From assembly GCA_951799445.1 (NCBI GenBank), contig OX637290.1:31366987-31430986 (forward strand): DNA of 64,000 nucleotides, in the 5' to 3' direction. The stretch is from Pseudisothecium myosuroides (Eukaryota > Streptophyta > Bryopsida > Hypnales > Lembophyllaceae). Position 1 is the stretch's first letter. The number at the start of each line of letters is the position of its first letter. The notes beneath the pieces were generated by a model. That model made no database searches. It worked only from the letters and a program-made list of their open reading frames with translations, and was not told the origin of the DNA. The translations under genes were made by a program, and so were the position numbers. This document shows positions 49,620 through 61,200 of this stretch, piece by piece.

Positions 49620-50830
49620 GTGAGAACATGATTAGGATGAATCTTTCCAAATTGTAAATAATATAAAGGGAAGTTCTTATCTAAACTTTTGTATTTAAAT
49701 TTTAAATTTTAAATTAAATATCAATGTGACAAATAATTCATGATTACAAAGAGTCTTTGAAAATTGCAAAATATAAACGATAAAGTCCTTATTTCAATCT
49801 TCATTTTTATTTTTCATTTTAAAATCAACAGGGCAAATAATACTTGAGTATGATGAATCATTGAAATAGATAAAAGAATGACAAAGTTATAATTTAAATC
49901 TCTATACCTAAATTAGTTTAATTTATAAAGACAAATTGACAAATAATTCATGATTAAAAAGAGTCTAAGAAAATTTCAAGAAACAAATAGGAATGTTCTT
50001 ATTTAAATATCCATCCTTTATTTATTTTTATTATATCAATATAAAAAATAATACATAAGAAGGATGATTCTTTGTAAATTGCAAAATATAATTGGCACGT
50101 TCTTACTTCAATCTCCCCCAAGTGTGTGTGTGTATATATATATATTGTGTGTGTAAGTGTGTGTTTTTATCAAAGTAAAAAATAATATATGAATAGCATT
50201 ATTTTTTGAAAACTACAAAAAATTAAATGGAAAAGTTTTTAATTAATTTGCCAATGTTAATCTTTATTTTTAAATCAACGTAACTAATAATACATAAATA
50301 GTTTGATTTCTTAAAGATTTCAAAAAATAAATGGAAGAGAATTTACTTAAGTCTCCCTGTTCATTATTTTTTATTTATAAAACCAAATTGACAAATTATT
50401 CATTATTAAGAGGAATTTTAGAAAACTGTCAAAAATAAATCAAAAACTTGTACTTAAATCACCACCCTTCATTTTTATTATAAGATCAATGTGACAAATA
50501 ATATATAAGTAGAATGATTCTTTGAGAAATATAAATTATGAATAGGTACCTTTTGAACTTGAATCTCCACCCTTCATTTTTTATTTTTAAAATCAATCTT
50601 ACAAGTAATTTATGATTTTTATGACTCTTTGAAAATTGAAAAAATTAAAAGGAAAAGTTCTTACTTAAATTATCATCATTTACTTTGTATTTATAAAATC
50701 AAAGTGACAAGTAATTCATGATTAGGAAGAGCCTTGAAGAATTGCAAAAAATGAATTGGGAAGTTCTTACTTAAATCTCCAATCTTTATTTTTTATTTAT
50801 ATTACCATAATCATAAATTACTTGTAAGAT
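49620..50830. repeat. Satellite array, about 105-bp unit with alternating unit types
   Basis: The phrase TGACAAATAAT or its variants starts near 49725, 49829, 49936, 50041, 50174, 50279, 50386, 50491, 50597 and 50702; spacing is 104-107 bp except one of 133 bp that contains a TG/TA microsatellite (50117-50165). Units mostly alternate between one with TTCATGATTAxxAAGAG and one with TACATAAGTAGNATGATTC, giving a higher-order repeat near 210 bp. AT-rich, no ORFs. Confidence 0.85.
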
Positions 50831-50879
50831 TGATTTGAAAAATGTGGCTTGCAGTATCAACTATTGATTTTTTTGTGCA

Positions 50880-50994
50880 GCAAAAAATCACTTTCAAAAC
50901 AAAGTTTCAAAAAATCATGTCAAAAATTGAGGTTACAGAAGCCTATTCAAAATCCAAGAGTCTTCTATAGGGACTTTGGGACTTTAGGGATTAA
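50880..50994 (+). mobile_element. Solo right end of a TTAA element
   Basis: It ends TTTAGGGATTAA at 50994. The inverted sequence matches the left end of the element at 56143 for about 100 bp (TCTATAGAAGACTCTTGGA). No left end was found; truncated at about 50870. Confidence 0.65.
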
Positions 50995-51119
50995 AATTAA
51001 AAAATAAATAGTAGTAATTTATGTAAAAAATTTGCCTTTAATTCTTGACTACTCCCTAAGAGCCTTCCTAATCATAAATCATTTGTCGTCATCACCCTGT
51101 GTACTTCTCCAAAATCAAT

Positions 51120-51420
51120 GAGTACCTATATAGAATAAACGATTTTTAGAACATCTACCAAAAAAAACTTGACCCTTTGTAACTTTTGCATACAATATTC
51201 AAATGTCAAGTTCTTTGGTGCATTGGAACCTCCTTTCACTTGACAACAAACAAACATGAAAAATTAGTAAATACTAATAGTAACTAGGCACAATATCAAA
51301 AGTGGTAGTTTGAAAAAATAAAATAAAATAATTTCAACTGCTTTCTTTGTTGAACACTTTTTAGAAAAATCAGTTTGCCTTACCACTTAAGTGGCAAACT
51401 TGAAATATGCACTTACCATT
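51120..51420. repeat. Paralogue of the flanks of the 27572-28162 element
   Basis: Matches 27490-27570 followed directly by 28163-28320, so it represents the pre-insertion state of that locus, with TTGG at 51223-51226. Non-coding. Confidence 0.7.
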
Positions 51421-51824
51421 GAGTAAGGATACCGACTAAGCTTACACTCTTTTTACATACTTGTCCAAATAAGCTTGTCAATGAAATTATACCGTATATG
51501 CCTAGTTGGGGAAGACGTACATTTTTGGTTATGTCTATTTAGGAGTATAATGGCTTCCTCGAGTGTCCATGTGGGAGTGAATTTGCACCAAACTCCGAAG
51601 AAAGAACCTAGGGTGTTATCTGTTGTGACCAAGGAGAATGAAAACATTCTTTAGAATATTGGTGTCACTCGAATTAAATGGACAGACAAAGTTAGTCATT
51701 GTAAGTGTTGCTCTTGTCTCGACTTCAAGAGCTTTTGCCTTGGTTTACATGCATGAGTTGGGTTAATCAAAGGATAGCTAGCACCTTATTGCATGGATTA
51801 AGCTTCTTGCTTCACTCCTAAATT

Positions 51825-52066
51825 CTTTGTAATTGCAACAACATCACAACAGACTTGACAACAGATCAAGCACTACACGAGAAAGGGGTGTTTTAAGTGA
51901 GTTTTTAAGTATAGTCCTAGATATAAGATTTTAAATAATGACCTTTAAGAAGATTTTCAACAAAATTTTAAGTAATTTATTCAAAATTGACCTAATTAAA
52001 AACTCACTTAAAACACCCCTTTCTCGTGTAGTGCATGATCTGTTGTGATGTTGTTGCAATTACAAG
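51825..52066. mobile_element. CACTA-type MITE inside a larger palindrome
   Basis: The core 51871-52033 begins CACTACACGAGAAAGGGGTG and ends with its perfect inverted copy (about 35 bp). It is the same family as 46614-46838 with part of the interior deleted. The flanks are also mutually inverted (TTGTAATTGCAACAACATCA on both sides, reading inward). It lies about 25 bp upstream of the copy D start. Confidence 0.8.
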
Positions 52067-52090
52067 GACAGGAGTGCTACGCAGAATAAG

Positions 52091-52895
52091 ATGCAAAAGG
52101 GAAAATTCTTCTTTGAAATGACATTGACCACGTCGAGTTTGCCTCACACTCTCTTGAAGTGGTGCATTTCGAGCCTCAAGTTAATGAGGTCCAGTTGACC
52201 AATTCTAAGACATTCACATTACGATGCACTTGCATACGTGCTTTGTTGCACTGATTCCCGGATAGGAGATTTTTCTTGCATATTTACTTTCATAGAGGTG
52301 TTTGATTTACTAGTTAGTAGCTAATTATGTATACAAAATTTAGTGTAAGTTAGGCCTTCAATGAAAAGAGTTCTTTAAACTATTGTCCTAACTGCAATCA
52401 ATTGTATGTTTCTCTAGGTTATGCCCGCGTTGTTTGTGCAACAACATGGTGGTAAAGTTCACAAATTTGTTACCCTCAAAAACGATGAAAACAACAAGAA
52501 ATGGACCGTGGAGATCAACGTCTTATTTCTTCAAAACCGACCTCAGGTTCTCCTCTACTATGGCTGGAGGGCTTTTGTTGTTGCCAATGACCTCGCCATA
52601 GGAAATCAATTGATTTTTATACTCGTTGCAAGGTCCTTGTTTGACGTTTTCATTCTTTGCAAAGGTGGAAACGCATCACCCCTTGTGGAAAAATCGAAAG
52701 TACATTCGCAGAAACCGATATTGGCTCGAAGAGACTCTAACCCGGAAACAAAATTGTGCCCTGGACCTCAACTCAGTGGCGACATTCCTATTGACGGGTG
52801 TAGGGAGTCAGAATTGGTAAGGACCGGAACTTTGCTTACAAAAGAGACAACAAAGGAGACCTGTGTTGTAGACGTTGTTGCAGAAGCTCGTGACT
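52091..52895 (+). pseudogene. B3 gene copy D, truncated
   Basis: Exon 1 starts at 52091 (Met-Gln-Lys-Gly-Lys-Phe-Phe-Phe). Around its donor it has lost one base and gained others, so no GT keeps the frame used by copies A-C. Exon 2 starts at 52418 after TCTCTAG with MPALFVQQHG, then FVTLKN, YYGWRAFVV, a GNQLIF variant of the GDRLTF motif and FDVFIL. The B3 core stays open. Homology with copy C stops at about 52895, where the left arm of the 6 kb inverted repeat begins at a TTAA. The reading frame runs on to 53035 in repeat DNA. Confidence 0.75.
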
Positions 52896-53602
52896 TTAAA
52901 GTTTTTTATTTTATTTTGATAGAAACATGCAATATAAAACTATTATTGTGTCATGCAATAGTAATTGAATTGACTTTTATAGTGAGAGTAAGAACTAGTG
53001 TCATTTGGAACTTTTTATTTTTGGAAAAAAATTGATACATTACATTGATATTTAGCCTACAATCTTACACTGGTTTAGGGTTGTTTTCCCTAACTCAGCA
53101 ACAACATGATGGATAGACATCATGCAATGTCTAGTAAATCCCTTACAACGTCCAAGAAAGTCAAATTTACCTTTGACTTGGATGGATGCATGGTTTGGCC
53201 TCTCAAGTTGATTTACTAATCTACCATTTAAGGAGAGGCTTGACCTAATGAGCCTTTATAACAAGAGCCTTAATAAGTTGAATTTTTTTTTAAACTTGCC
53301 CACTTGGAACTTCAAATATTGTATGAAAAAAAAGAACAAAATTAAAAAAAAAAAATTTATAGAAAAACGACTTCCAAAGACTAACCTAATTTTCACTATA
53401 TAAAAGTCTATAACCATATGAAATACATAGATGCTAGCACCAAAGAGTTCAATTTTAGATAAAGAATGTTTTTATGTACTCGTACATTAATCACTATAAA
53501 CCAATTTTATATGTTTATGTTTTAAAAGAAGTTTAAATGTATAAAATTAACTGAACATTGTAACAAGCCATACATTTATCTTTAAGAGCATAAACCAATG
53601 TT

Positions 53603-53730
53603 ACTACAAAAAAACAAGGGTATTAATGACTTGTCCACAATAACAGCAAAACAATCATTTTGCAGTCATTGTTGTGCTTACAATCATTGTGTACAAGTCA
53701 TTTATGTACCCTTGTTTTTTTTGTAGTATG
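53603..53730. mobile_element. Small MITE with about 40-bp inverted ends
   Basis: The ends read ACTACAAAAAAACAAGGGTA and, inverted, ACTACAAAAAAAACAAGGGT, continuing into AATGACTTGT. About 126 bp, non-coding. Flanking duplication not resolved. Confidence 0.75.
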
Positions 53731-53887
53731 TTGATACACATTGGTTGTCAAAAAAAAGTACATAGATGTCCTATTAATAATGTTCTTGTATATTTTACTC
53801 AAAAATAGTGTAAAGAGCTGCAATATTTTTTATGATATTTACTTTAAAAAAATACCCATGCTTGAAATCAACCTTGTGATACGGTTA

Positions 53888-54400
53888 TTAACCCTTAGAG
53901 GACGGACCCATGACCATTAATTTCAAGCCTCATTGTCCATCACTCAATTTATTACCATTTTGCAACTAGATATGAATGGAAATTTTTTAATTTTTTTTTA
54001 ATGATGGAATTACATGTCTTCATTTACTTCATAGAATTTTAGAGTTTTTTGTAAAAAATTGATTTTTTTGGAAATTTTTGAAGAAAGAGTGAAGAAAAAT
54101 TATATCAAATAGAAAGTTATTTCAAAAAATTAGAAAATTTCATCATATGTGTATATTATAGTGACAAACATCATGGGTGTAAATTCAATGTCCGTGTCAT
54201 TCTATAATTAGAAAATAATAGACTTTGAAAATACATCCAAAGTTCAAATTGCAATAAAATATTCAATATTAGGATTTTTTCAAAATTCAAATTGGAGTAG
54301 AAACTAGAATAGATGACCTTCATTTTGTTAGTTGGACTCAAACTCAAAAAATATCTTTTTTGTGGAGAAATTTCAGATTTAGAGCAAGGAACAACAACTT
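53888..54400 (+). mobile_element. Possible TTAA-element end joined to large-repeat fragment
   Basis: TTAACCCTTAGAGGACGGAC at 53888 resembles a family terminus. Sequence from about 53990 resembles large-repeat copies (ACATGTCTTC, GACAAACATCATGG, CAAAGTTCAAATTGCAAT). No matching right end was found. Confidence 0.35.
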
Positions 54401-54779
54401 CCTAGAATACACTAAAATAGCATATTTTTATGATCCGTTTTTTTTACTAACTTCTCATATATGTGAAGACAAACACTGGCAAGACTACAAACTCAATTGG
54501 ATATTCTTCATAACCCACCATGAAAGGACAACAAGAAAGACATGGATGAAAAATTGCTTCCAATCTCTGTACACAACACATCATTGTCATCCAGAAGCCA
54601 TAAAGTGGCCTCACTGGTGTTACACCTACCATGCATTAAGATGCCAACCATGCATCCACCTATTTTTTTTTAAATCTATCCCTTTTTTACCTAGGCCAAA
54701 TGGATGCCATGTGGCATTTGCATGCGGGTTTGACGTGAGAGGGCAACTACGAGTGTACAAGGACCACGATACAGGATGA

Positions 54780-55140
54780 CATCGGGTTGGGGTGAGTGTC
54801 GATAGGAACAATTGCGGGTGGGCTAAGGAACGATTTTGGATAGACCAAAGAATAGCAAGTACGGGTATCCAAAGGGTGACCACGGGTATTGAAAGGCGAC
54901 CACGGGTTTCAAATAGGCAATTGTGGGTGACCAAGAGGCGACTACAAGTTGGCTAGGATGACAATACATGTGCAAAAGGTGAATATGGGTGGCCTAGAGG
55001 CGACCGCAAGTTGTCAAGGGGCGACTGCAAGTGGTGGCTAAGAGGCAACTGGAGGTTGACAAATAGAAATGACTTTGGATGGACAAAAGGCCACTTTGGG
55101 TGTGCAATCGGCAGTTACAAGTCAGCAAAAGGGCGTGTGC
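54780..55140. repeat. GC-richer minisatellite related to 49370-49545
   Basis: Degenerate units around GAGGCGACTACAAGTTGGCT recur about every 25-35 bp. The inverted counterpart is 58350-58590. Followed by 105-bp satellite units, as at 49.4-50.8 kb. Confidence 0.65.
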
Positions 55141-55426
55141 AGATAAAGCACATGCAAAAAAGTAACATCAAGGGGGAAAAAAAACTAGTCCCTTTTAATT
55201 TCTTTATAAAAAAAATAGGAATTACAAAAAATAATAGGTTTTTACCCTTCATTTGTATTTTGAAATCAACATGACAAACACTACATAATTAGGACAAATT
55301 GCAAATAATAAAAAAATACATTTAAATTTCTACTTTTGAATTTTTATTTTAAATATCAATATGACAAATAATACATTTATTATACAAGTCTCAAAAATTG
55401 CCAAAAATAAATGATGAAGTACATAC

Positions 55427-55933
55427 TTAATTCCTAAGCACCCAAATGACTATTTTTCGGTCACAACCTGGACTTCAAATAGCAATTTTGTGCAAACTAG
55501 ATTGGGTTGTCTTTCAATTTTTATATTCAAAACTGAGATTGCTAAAGTCAAACAAAAATTATAAAAGAAATATCAACAAGTATTTAGAATTTGCCTAGTG
55601 TTGAAAAATTTACTATTTAGAAAAAGTGTTGATGTTCTCATTACTAAATCTTATACAATTTTTCACAAAATCAATAGAAATCACATTTTCAACCAATCAA
55701 AAAATTCAAATGCTAAAGATAAAAATTATATTTTTGATGAATTTTTGAAGTTATATCTTCAAAACTCATTTGAAGAGAATCTACAAATAATTTTATAATT
55801 TTGACCATACAAGTACTTTCTACTTTTTATGCTTACATTATCTTCTTTGATGCAAACTTCAAAAAAGTTATAAAAGTTATATCTTATAACACATTTGTGT
55901 TTTGTTCAAACTCCTTGGGCTTTTAGGGATTAA
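55427..55933. mobile_element. TTAA-flanked MITE, 507 bp
   Basis: Ends are TTAATTCCTAAGCACCCAAA and, inverted, TTAATCCCTAAAAGCCCAAG. It sits in a satellite unit. The opposite arm of the inverted repeat has the same unit without the element, with a single TTAA at about 58028-58031, so the insertion came after the inverted duplication. Confidence 0.8.
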
Positions 55934-56142
55934 ATTTCTACTATTAATTTTTTTAATTTTAGATCAATTCAACAAATATTACATGAGTAGGATGATTATT
56001 TGAGATTAGCAAAAAATGAATGGGGAAGTTTTCACTTACATCTCCACCCTTTATTTTTATTTTTTATAAAATCAAACTAAACTTAATTCATGATTAAAAA
56101 GAATTTAGGAGAATTGCAAAAAATAAAATGGGAAGAGCTTAC

Positions 56143-56882
56143 TTAACCCCTAAAGTCCCAATGTCCCTATAGAAGACTCTTGGAATTTGGATAGGCTTCT
56201 ATGACCTCAATTTTTGACATGATATTTAGAAACATTTTTTTAAAGTGATTTGTTGCTATACAAAAAATTACAAAAAAATTTCAATTTTTTTCAAAGATTA
56301 TATTTTTGTCTACATTTGAAGCTTTTATTCATTCTATTTAGACTAGTAATGAAAAAGTTATAGACAATTTTTTTTTTTTAATTAATCTAAGCATTTCTTG
56401 AAAAAATAACTTATAGAATTCATTTTTGAATGCGATTTTTACAATTTAAAATAAATAAATTAGTAGACAAGGTTAACTTTGCTTGCTAGAACAATTTCAT
56501 TGTTGGAATTATTGTACTCCAATTCCATCTTAGAGCTAATAACAATTGAATTTTCCTTTCAATTTTAAACCTATTTTTATTTAACAATCTTTTATTGAGT
56601 GAAAACTAAGTACTTTTTGTTGATTTTTTTTTTAGATTCTCAACTCAATTCTTCAATATAAAGCATTGTAAAATCAAAATCCTTAGTGCAAAATATTAAA
56701 GTAAAAGAGATTCACAGCCAAAAAATCTAGTCAAATAAGGTCCAAAAATACTTGTTTGTTCATCACTATATATTAATTTATCTTGCAATCTATGGGATCA
56801 AAGTTTTTGAAATTTCTTCCACATATTCTTTCACTAGTCTGGCACAAGATTCTGTGGTTTGATATGCAAAATAAAAATTTAA
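56143..56882 (-). mobile_element. TTAA MITE interrupted by a second copy
   Basis: It starts TTAACCCCTAAAGTCCC and is collinear, inverted, with the 26015 type until 56879, where a second full element begins. Its own far terminus is missing. Confidence 0.75.
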
Positions 56883-57804
56883 CCCCTAAAGGACCAATAC
56901 ATTTTCTAGCTCCAAAACCACTGAAAACTGCCATTTCTGCTGTGATCACTCCCTAAACCAAAAAAACTTTGTTTTAAAAATCTAACCATAGGATCTTGTA
57001 CTTCACTTGTCTCAAATCATGTGGTAAAAATTTCATGAAGTTTAACTGTATGGATTGGAAGATATTAGTATTTGAAGTTGGAAAAAGAAGTTTTTTTGAA
57101 TTGTAGCCTGCAATTTCAGATGACTTTGAAGGCCATTTGTGGATTTTTTTTGCACTACACACCATGAAGTTAAAATTTTTTATGTTGAATATTTGAGTTG
57201 AGAGTTGAGGAAATTTTTTTCAGAATGTCAAAACTTGATTTTCACATATAAAAAAATTGTTAAGTAGAAGTAGGTCCAAAATTGAACAAAACACTAAATC
57301 GTTAATAGCTCTTAGGTGGAAGTAAAATACCATAATTCCAACGGTGGGACTGTTCTTGCATAAAAAAATTATGTTGACAAGAAAAAAAATTTGAAAAAAT
57401 TTGAAAATTGCATTCAAAAATGAATTCTATAAGTTGTTTTTTGAAGAAGATGCTTAGATTGCCCAAAAAACAAGATTGTCTGTAACTTTCTCATTTTGAA
57501 TCCAAATAGAATGAATCAAAGCTTCAAATGTATACAAAAATATGATCTTTGAAATTTTTTTTTTTTTTAAAATTCAATTTTTTAAAGTTTTTTTTTTCTG
57601 CCCGACAAACTGTTTTTTTGACTTTGGGTGGCATAACCCTTGCTCCCGGGCACCAATTGAAAAAAATATATATATTTATAGAAAGCTAATGTGATTTCCT
57701 ATCTTCAAAAAAAGTTTCAAAAGATCAGGTCAAAATTTCAGGTTGCAAGAGCCTGCCCAAAATCCCAAGTGTCCCCCGAGGGACTTTGGTCCTTTAGGGG
57801 TTAA
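56879..57804 (+). mobile_element. TTAA-flanked piggyBac-like MITE, 926 bp
   Basis: Ends are TTAACCCCTAAAGGACCAAT and, inverted, TTAACCCCTAAAGGACCAAA. The interior has AACTGCCATTTCTGC, CTAACCATAGGATCTTGTAC and GCTCCCGGGCACC marks in family order. It lies at the centre of the large inverted repeat. Confidence 0.85.
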
Positions 57805-58990
57805 TTTGATCCTTTAGTAAGCTCTTTCCATTTTATTTTTTGAAAGTCTCCTAAACTCATTCTAATCTTGAATTAAATTTAGTTTGATTTTATAAATTTA
57901 AAAAAAATAAAGGATGAAGATGTAAGTGAAAACTTGCCCATTCATTTTTAATTATTCTCAAATAATCATTCTACTCATGTAGTATTTGTTATATTGATCT
58001 AAAATTAAGAAAATAAAGGGTGGAAATTTAAGAATGCATTTCACCATTTATTTTTGACAATTTTGAAAACTTGTCTAAACAATGTATTATTTGTCATATT
58101 GATATTTAAAATAAAAATTCAAGAGTAGAAATTTAAATAAGTATTTTATTATTATTATTTGCAATTCATCCTAATTATGTAGTGTTTGTCATGTTGATTT
58201 TAAAATAAAAATGAAGGGTAGAGACCTATTATTTTTCATAATTTCTACTTTTATGAGGAGATTAAAAGAGACTAAGCTATTTTCTTTCTTGTGGTTGCTT
58301 TTTTGCATGTGCTTTATCCACACATCCACTTGGGCTGATCTTAGTGAACACTTGCAGTCACCCCTTGCCAACATGCGGTCACCTCTTGGCTACCTGTACT
58401 TGCCTTTTGGACACGTGCTGTTACCCTAGCCAACTTATGGTTGCCTTTGGGTCACTTATAGTTGCCTCTTTGACACCCGTAGTCATCTTTGAACACCCTT
58501 GGTCGCCCCTTTCCGTAGTCGCCTCAATTCACGGTCGCCCTTGTACCCGTTGTTGCCTTCTCATGTCAGACCTACATGCGCCCTTGAATGTGCCACGCAG
58601 ATGCCACATGGCCTAAGTAAAAGGGGGTTAATTTTTTGAAAAATTAAAATTTCTTTGATGTTGCAAGGGGCCTTCTAGATGTTGCATGTTGGTTCTCTGT
58701 TGTGTTGTCACCAAATTTGGAAAAGGAACCTTGAACTAATGTAGGCTAAAATATCAATATAGTATAAAAATTTCTCCAAAAATAAAAAAGTTCTAAGTGA
58801 CACTAGTTTTTCACTTTGTCTATACAAGTCAATTCCATGAGTGCATGACATAGTAATGGTTTTACATTGCATATTTTTATTAAAATAAAATAAAATTTAA
58901 AAATTTAAATGACTTCAAGAAGAGAAGATTTTTTTTTACTCCTAATAACCACTTCAAATATATAGATATAGATATAATTCGTCTACCAAA

Positions 58991-59151
58991 CACCAGGGAC
59001 TTTTTTGAGTTTCCCTGTATCACTTTCTTTTATGTGAGCGACAATGCTGTGACTTTCTTTGTATCACAATCCTAAGATACAAGGAAAAGTCGTAGGATTG
59101 TTGCTCATACAGGGGAAAGTGAGACAGGGAAACTCAAAAAAGCCCCTAGTG
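58991..59151. mobile_element. CACTA-type MITE, 161 bp
   Basis: It begins CACCAGGGACTTTTTTGAGT and ends with the inverted CACTAGGGGCTTTTTTGAGT. Arms continue through TTCCCTGT and complementary AATCCTAC/GTAGGATT segments, so it folds into a hairpin. AAA lies on both sides (58988-58990, 59152-59154), consistent with a 3-bp duplication. Confidence 0.75.
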
Positions 59152-59154
59152 AAA

Positions 59155-60238
59155 AAAGCAATATATAAAACAATCAATGTATCTTGCTCTAATTGAAACT
59201 ATGTTGTGTAATAAGATGGGATGTTCATGAAACGTCATCTAAAGTATTGATGTGCATTTTTGGAAGGGGTTTCACAATTCAAATCATTTCACTTTCTAGT
59301 AAATGTTCCTTGGAAAATGAAAAGAAGATGCATTTAACCTACTTTGATTTGTATTTTACAAAGTTATTGAATTAGTTATGAATTTTGGAAGTTGGAATTG
59401 TGAGGCACTCCAAAATTGTCCATACTTTAAAAATGTTCATCATGGATACATTGAAATTTACAATGTGTATTCTAGTGTAAGAAAACACTTGTACAATAGA
59501 GCACTCCACTTCAAGGCTCAATGTTCCCCTGTAGTATTCAATCACATATACCCTTAGGTCGATTTCAACACTTGTATGTCAAAATGGATTAATTTTGAAC
59601 TTGAGACTCTACAAAATGTTAATTGTTAATTTTCAAATTATTAAAAAAAAAACTCTATTTATAGCATCTCAAATTTCAAAAATGAACTCAAGACCTTTGA
59701 ATAAAATTTTCTTTGTTTTTGGATATTGTTTTCTAAATTAATAAAAAAATTAAATTTGTCTTAATTATTTACAATGCGGGCCCGGATGTAGCCATGTAGA
59801 GTACTTGCAAAACGTATTTCTCAAAGACATGAAAATGACATTCAAAATTGAGAAGAGTATAGGAGGCAACCCATTCCTGATCACCCCTGATCACCTCCAT
59901 GTTCTTGCTATGTAGACTATTCTTTTTTCGTGAAGGAAGAGAAGAACGGTGATTAATTATGGCACAGTCCCCAAGGTAGTTGTGGCGCATTTTGATTGGC
60001 TACAAGACTCTCAATATTGCAACCACCCCTTGGTCAATTTTCTTTTTAGCCCATGATCGGAATTAGCAAGCCCTATATCACCATTATGGGAGGAATAGAG
60101 TCTTTTGCTAAAAAATTCACAGTAATTATGTTTTGAGAAATAAAAATCTAGAAAATTAGCGAAACCTTCCGAGCTCTACTTTGCACATGGAAAAACTTCC
60201 CAAGTGAAGAAACTTGCTCTACAGATGGTCAGATTTGC
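59155..60238. other. AT-rich sequence without recognised gene
   Basis: Only short ORFs without domains; no repeats stood out. Confidence 0.45.
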
Positions 60239-61000
60239 TTAACCCCTAAGGACCCATGTTCTTTCAAAATGGGCCAAAACTGCCAACAACTTGATTCATT
60301 TTTTTGATCCATTTTTTTGATCCATTTTTTTTGAGATCGGATATAATGCAACCATAGGATCTTGAATTTGACATTGAAAGTGAGTACCTCAAAAAAATTC
60401 AAATTATTTGATATCATGGTTTAGGAGTTATTTAATTATGAAATTTTATTTGGGTCAATGGAAATACGGGGCAGTTCACTTTGAAGGAGCATATCTTTGT
60501 GAGAGTATTTCAAAATGATGCCATTTTGTGCTCATTGAAAGATAAGAGAGTTGAAAATGTACATGTAAAATTTCATAACATTTTAAAAATTTTACAATTC
60601 ATGGTGAAGCTTGCAATGCACGGTGGTCACTGAAATTTGAGTAGTGTTTGCAAGAGAAAAAAAAATGGGACACTTGTCTTCTCCTTGAGCTCCTTGGATC
60701 TGACCTTTTCAAGGTGGATCTAACCTTTATGAGAGGGGCAAGAAGCTCATTGGTTGGCTGACTTTTTAGTCCATGCCCAAACTGAACACAAAAAAACGAG
60801 CTATACGTAAATTAGACTACATTGCTAAACTTTGAAAAATTCCACAAGGCGGAGTTGAACTCGGAATTTGATGAAACCACTGCCATTGGATCTTTAACAA
60901 AGTCTATATTTTAGAAATAAATTTTATTTTTCAAAAAAATCAAAATATGAGAACGGGAAGCTCAAAAAACAGGGGCAGCGACCAGAAAATGGTCACTTGG
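60239..61000 (+). mobile_element. Truncated TTAA MITE upstream of HSBP
   Basis: It starts TTAACCCCTAAGGACCCATG and has the AACTGCCAACAAC and AACCATAGGATCTTGAA marks of the family. The right terminus is not recognisable; similarity fades at about 61000, some 200 bp before the HSBP start codon. Confidence 0.65.
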
Positions 61001-61200
61001 GTTGCCTCCCTTACTGCACAAAATAAATTATGACATCACAGAGTTCATCCAAAGCTACGCACATCTGTCCGTCGCTATTGCTGCAGCTTCGGCAGTCCCG
61101 TTTCTTGTTGCGAAGAATTTCCGTCGAGGGCTTTTAGGGTTTGTGCTCGTCGTCTCGCTGCAAGTTAGTGTGAGAGCGAACCATCAGTGCGCTTCGCATT

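Larger units (their letters stand above)
52896..58915. repeat. About 6 kb imperfect inverted repeat
   Basis: The left arm (52896-56143) and right arm (57805-58915) are reverse complements in blocks: 52896-53160 with 58640-58915, 54690-55140 with 58350-58620, 55130-55430 with 58030-58330, and 55934-56143 with 57805-58020. The left arm has extra sequence at about 53170-54680 and an inserted element at 55427-55933. The centre is occupied by TTAA elements (56143-57804). A fold-back transposon or an inverted duplication would both explain it. Confidence 0.75.

Noticed and set aside
44100..51650. Idea of one 7.5 kb element bounded by the inverted 90-bp pieces at 44120 and 51600
   Set aside because: Homology is limited to about 90 bp, does not sit at clean ends, and no target duplication was found; more likely dispersed fragments.
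54360..54779. 139-aa forward ORF
   Set aside because: Lies in repeat DNA of the inverted-repeat left arm, has no recognisable domain, and the opposite arm does not preserve it.
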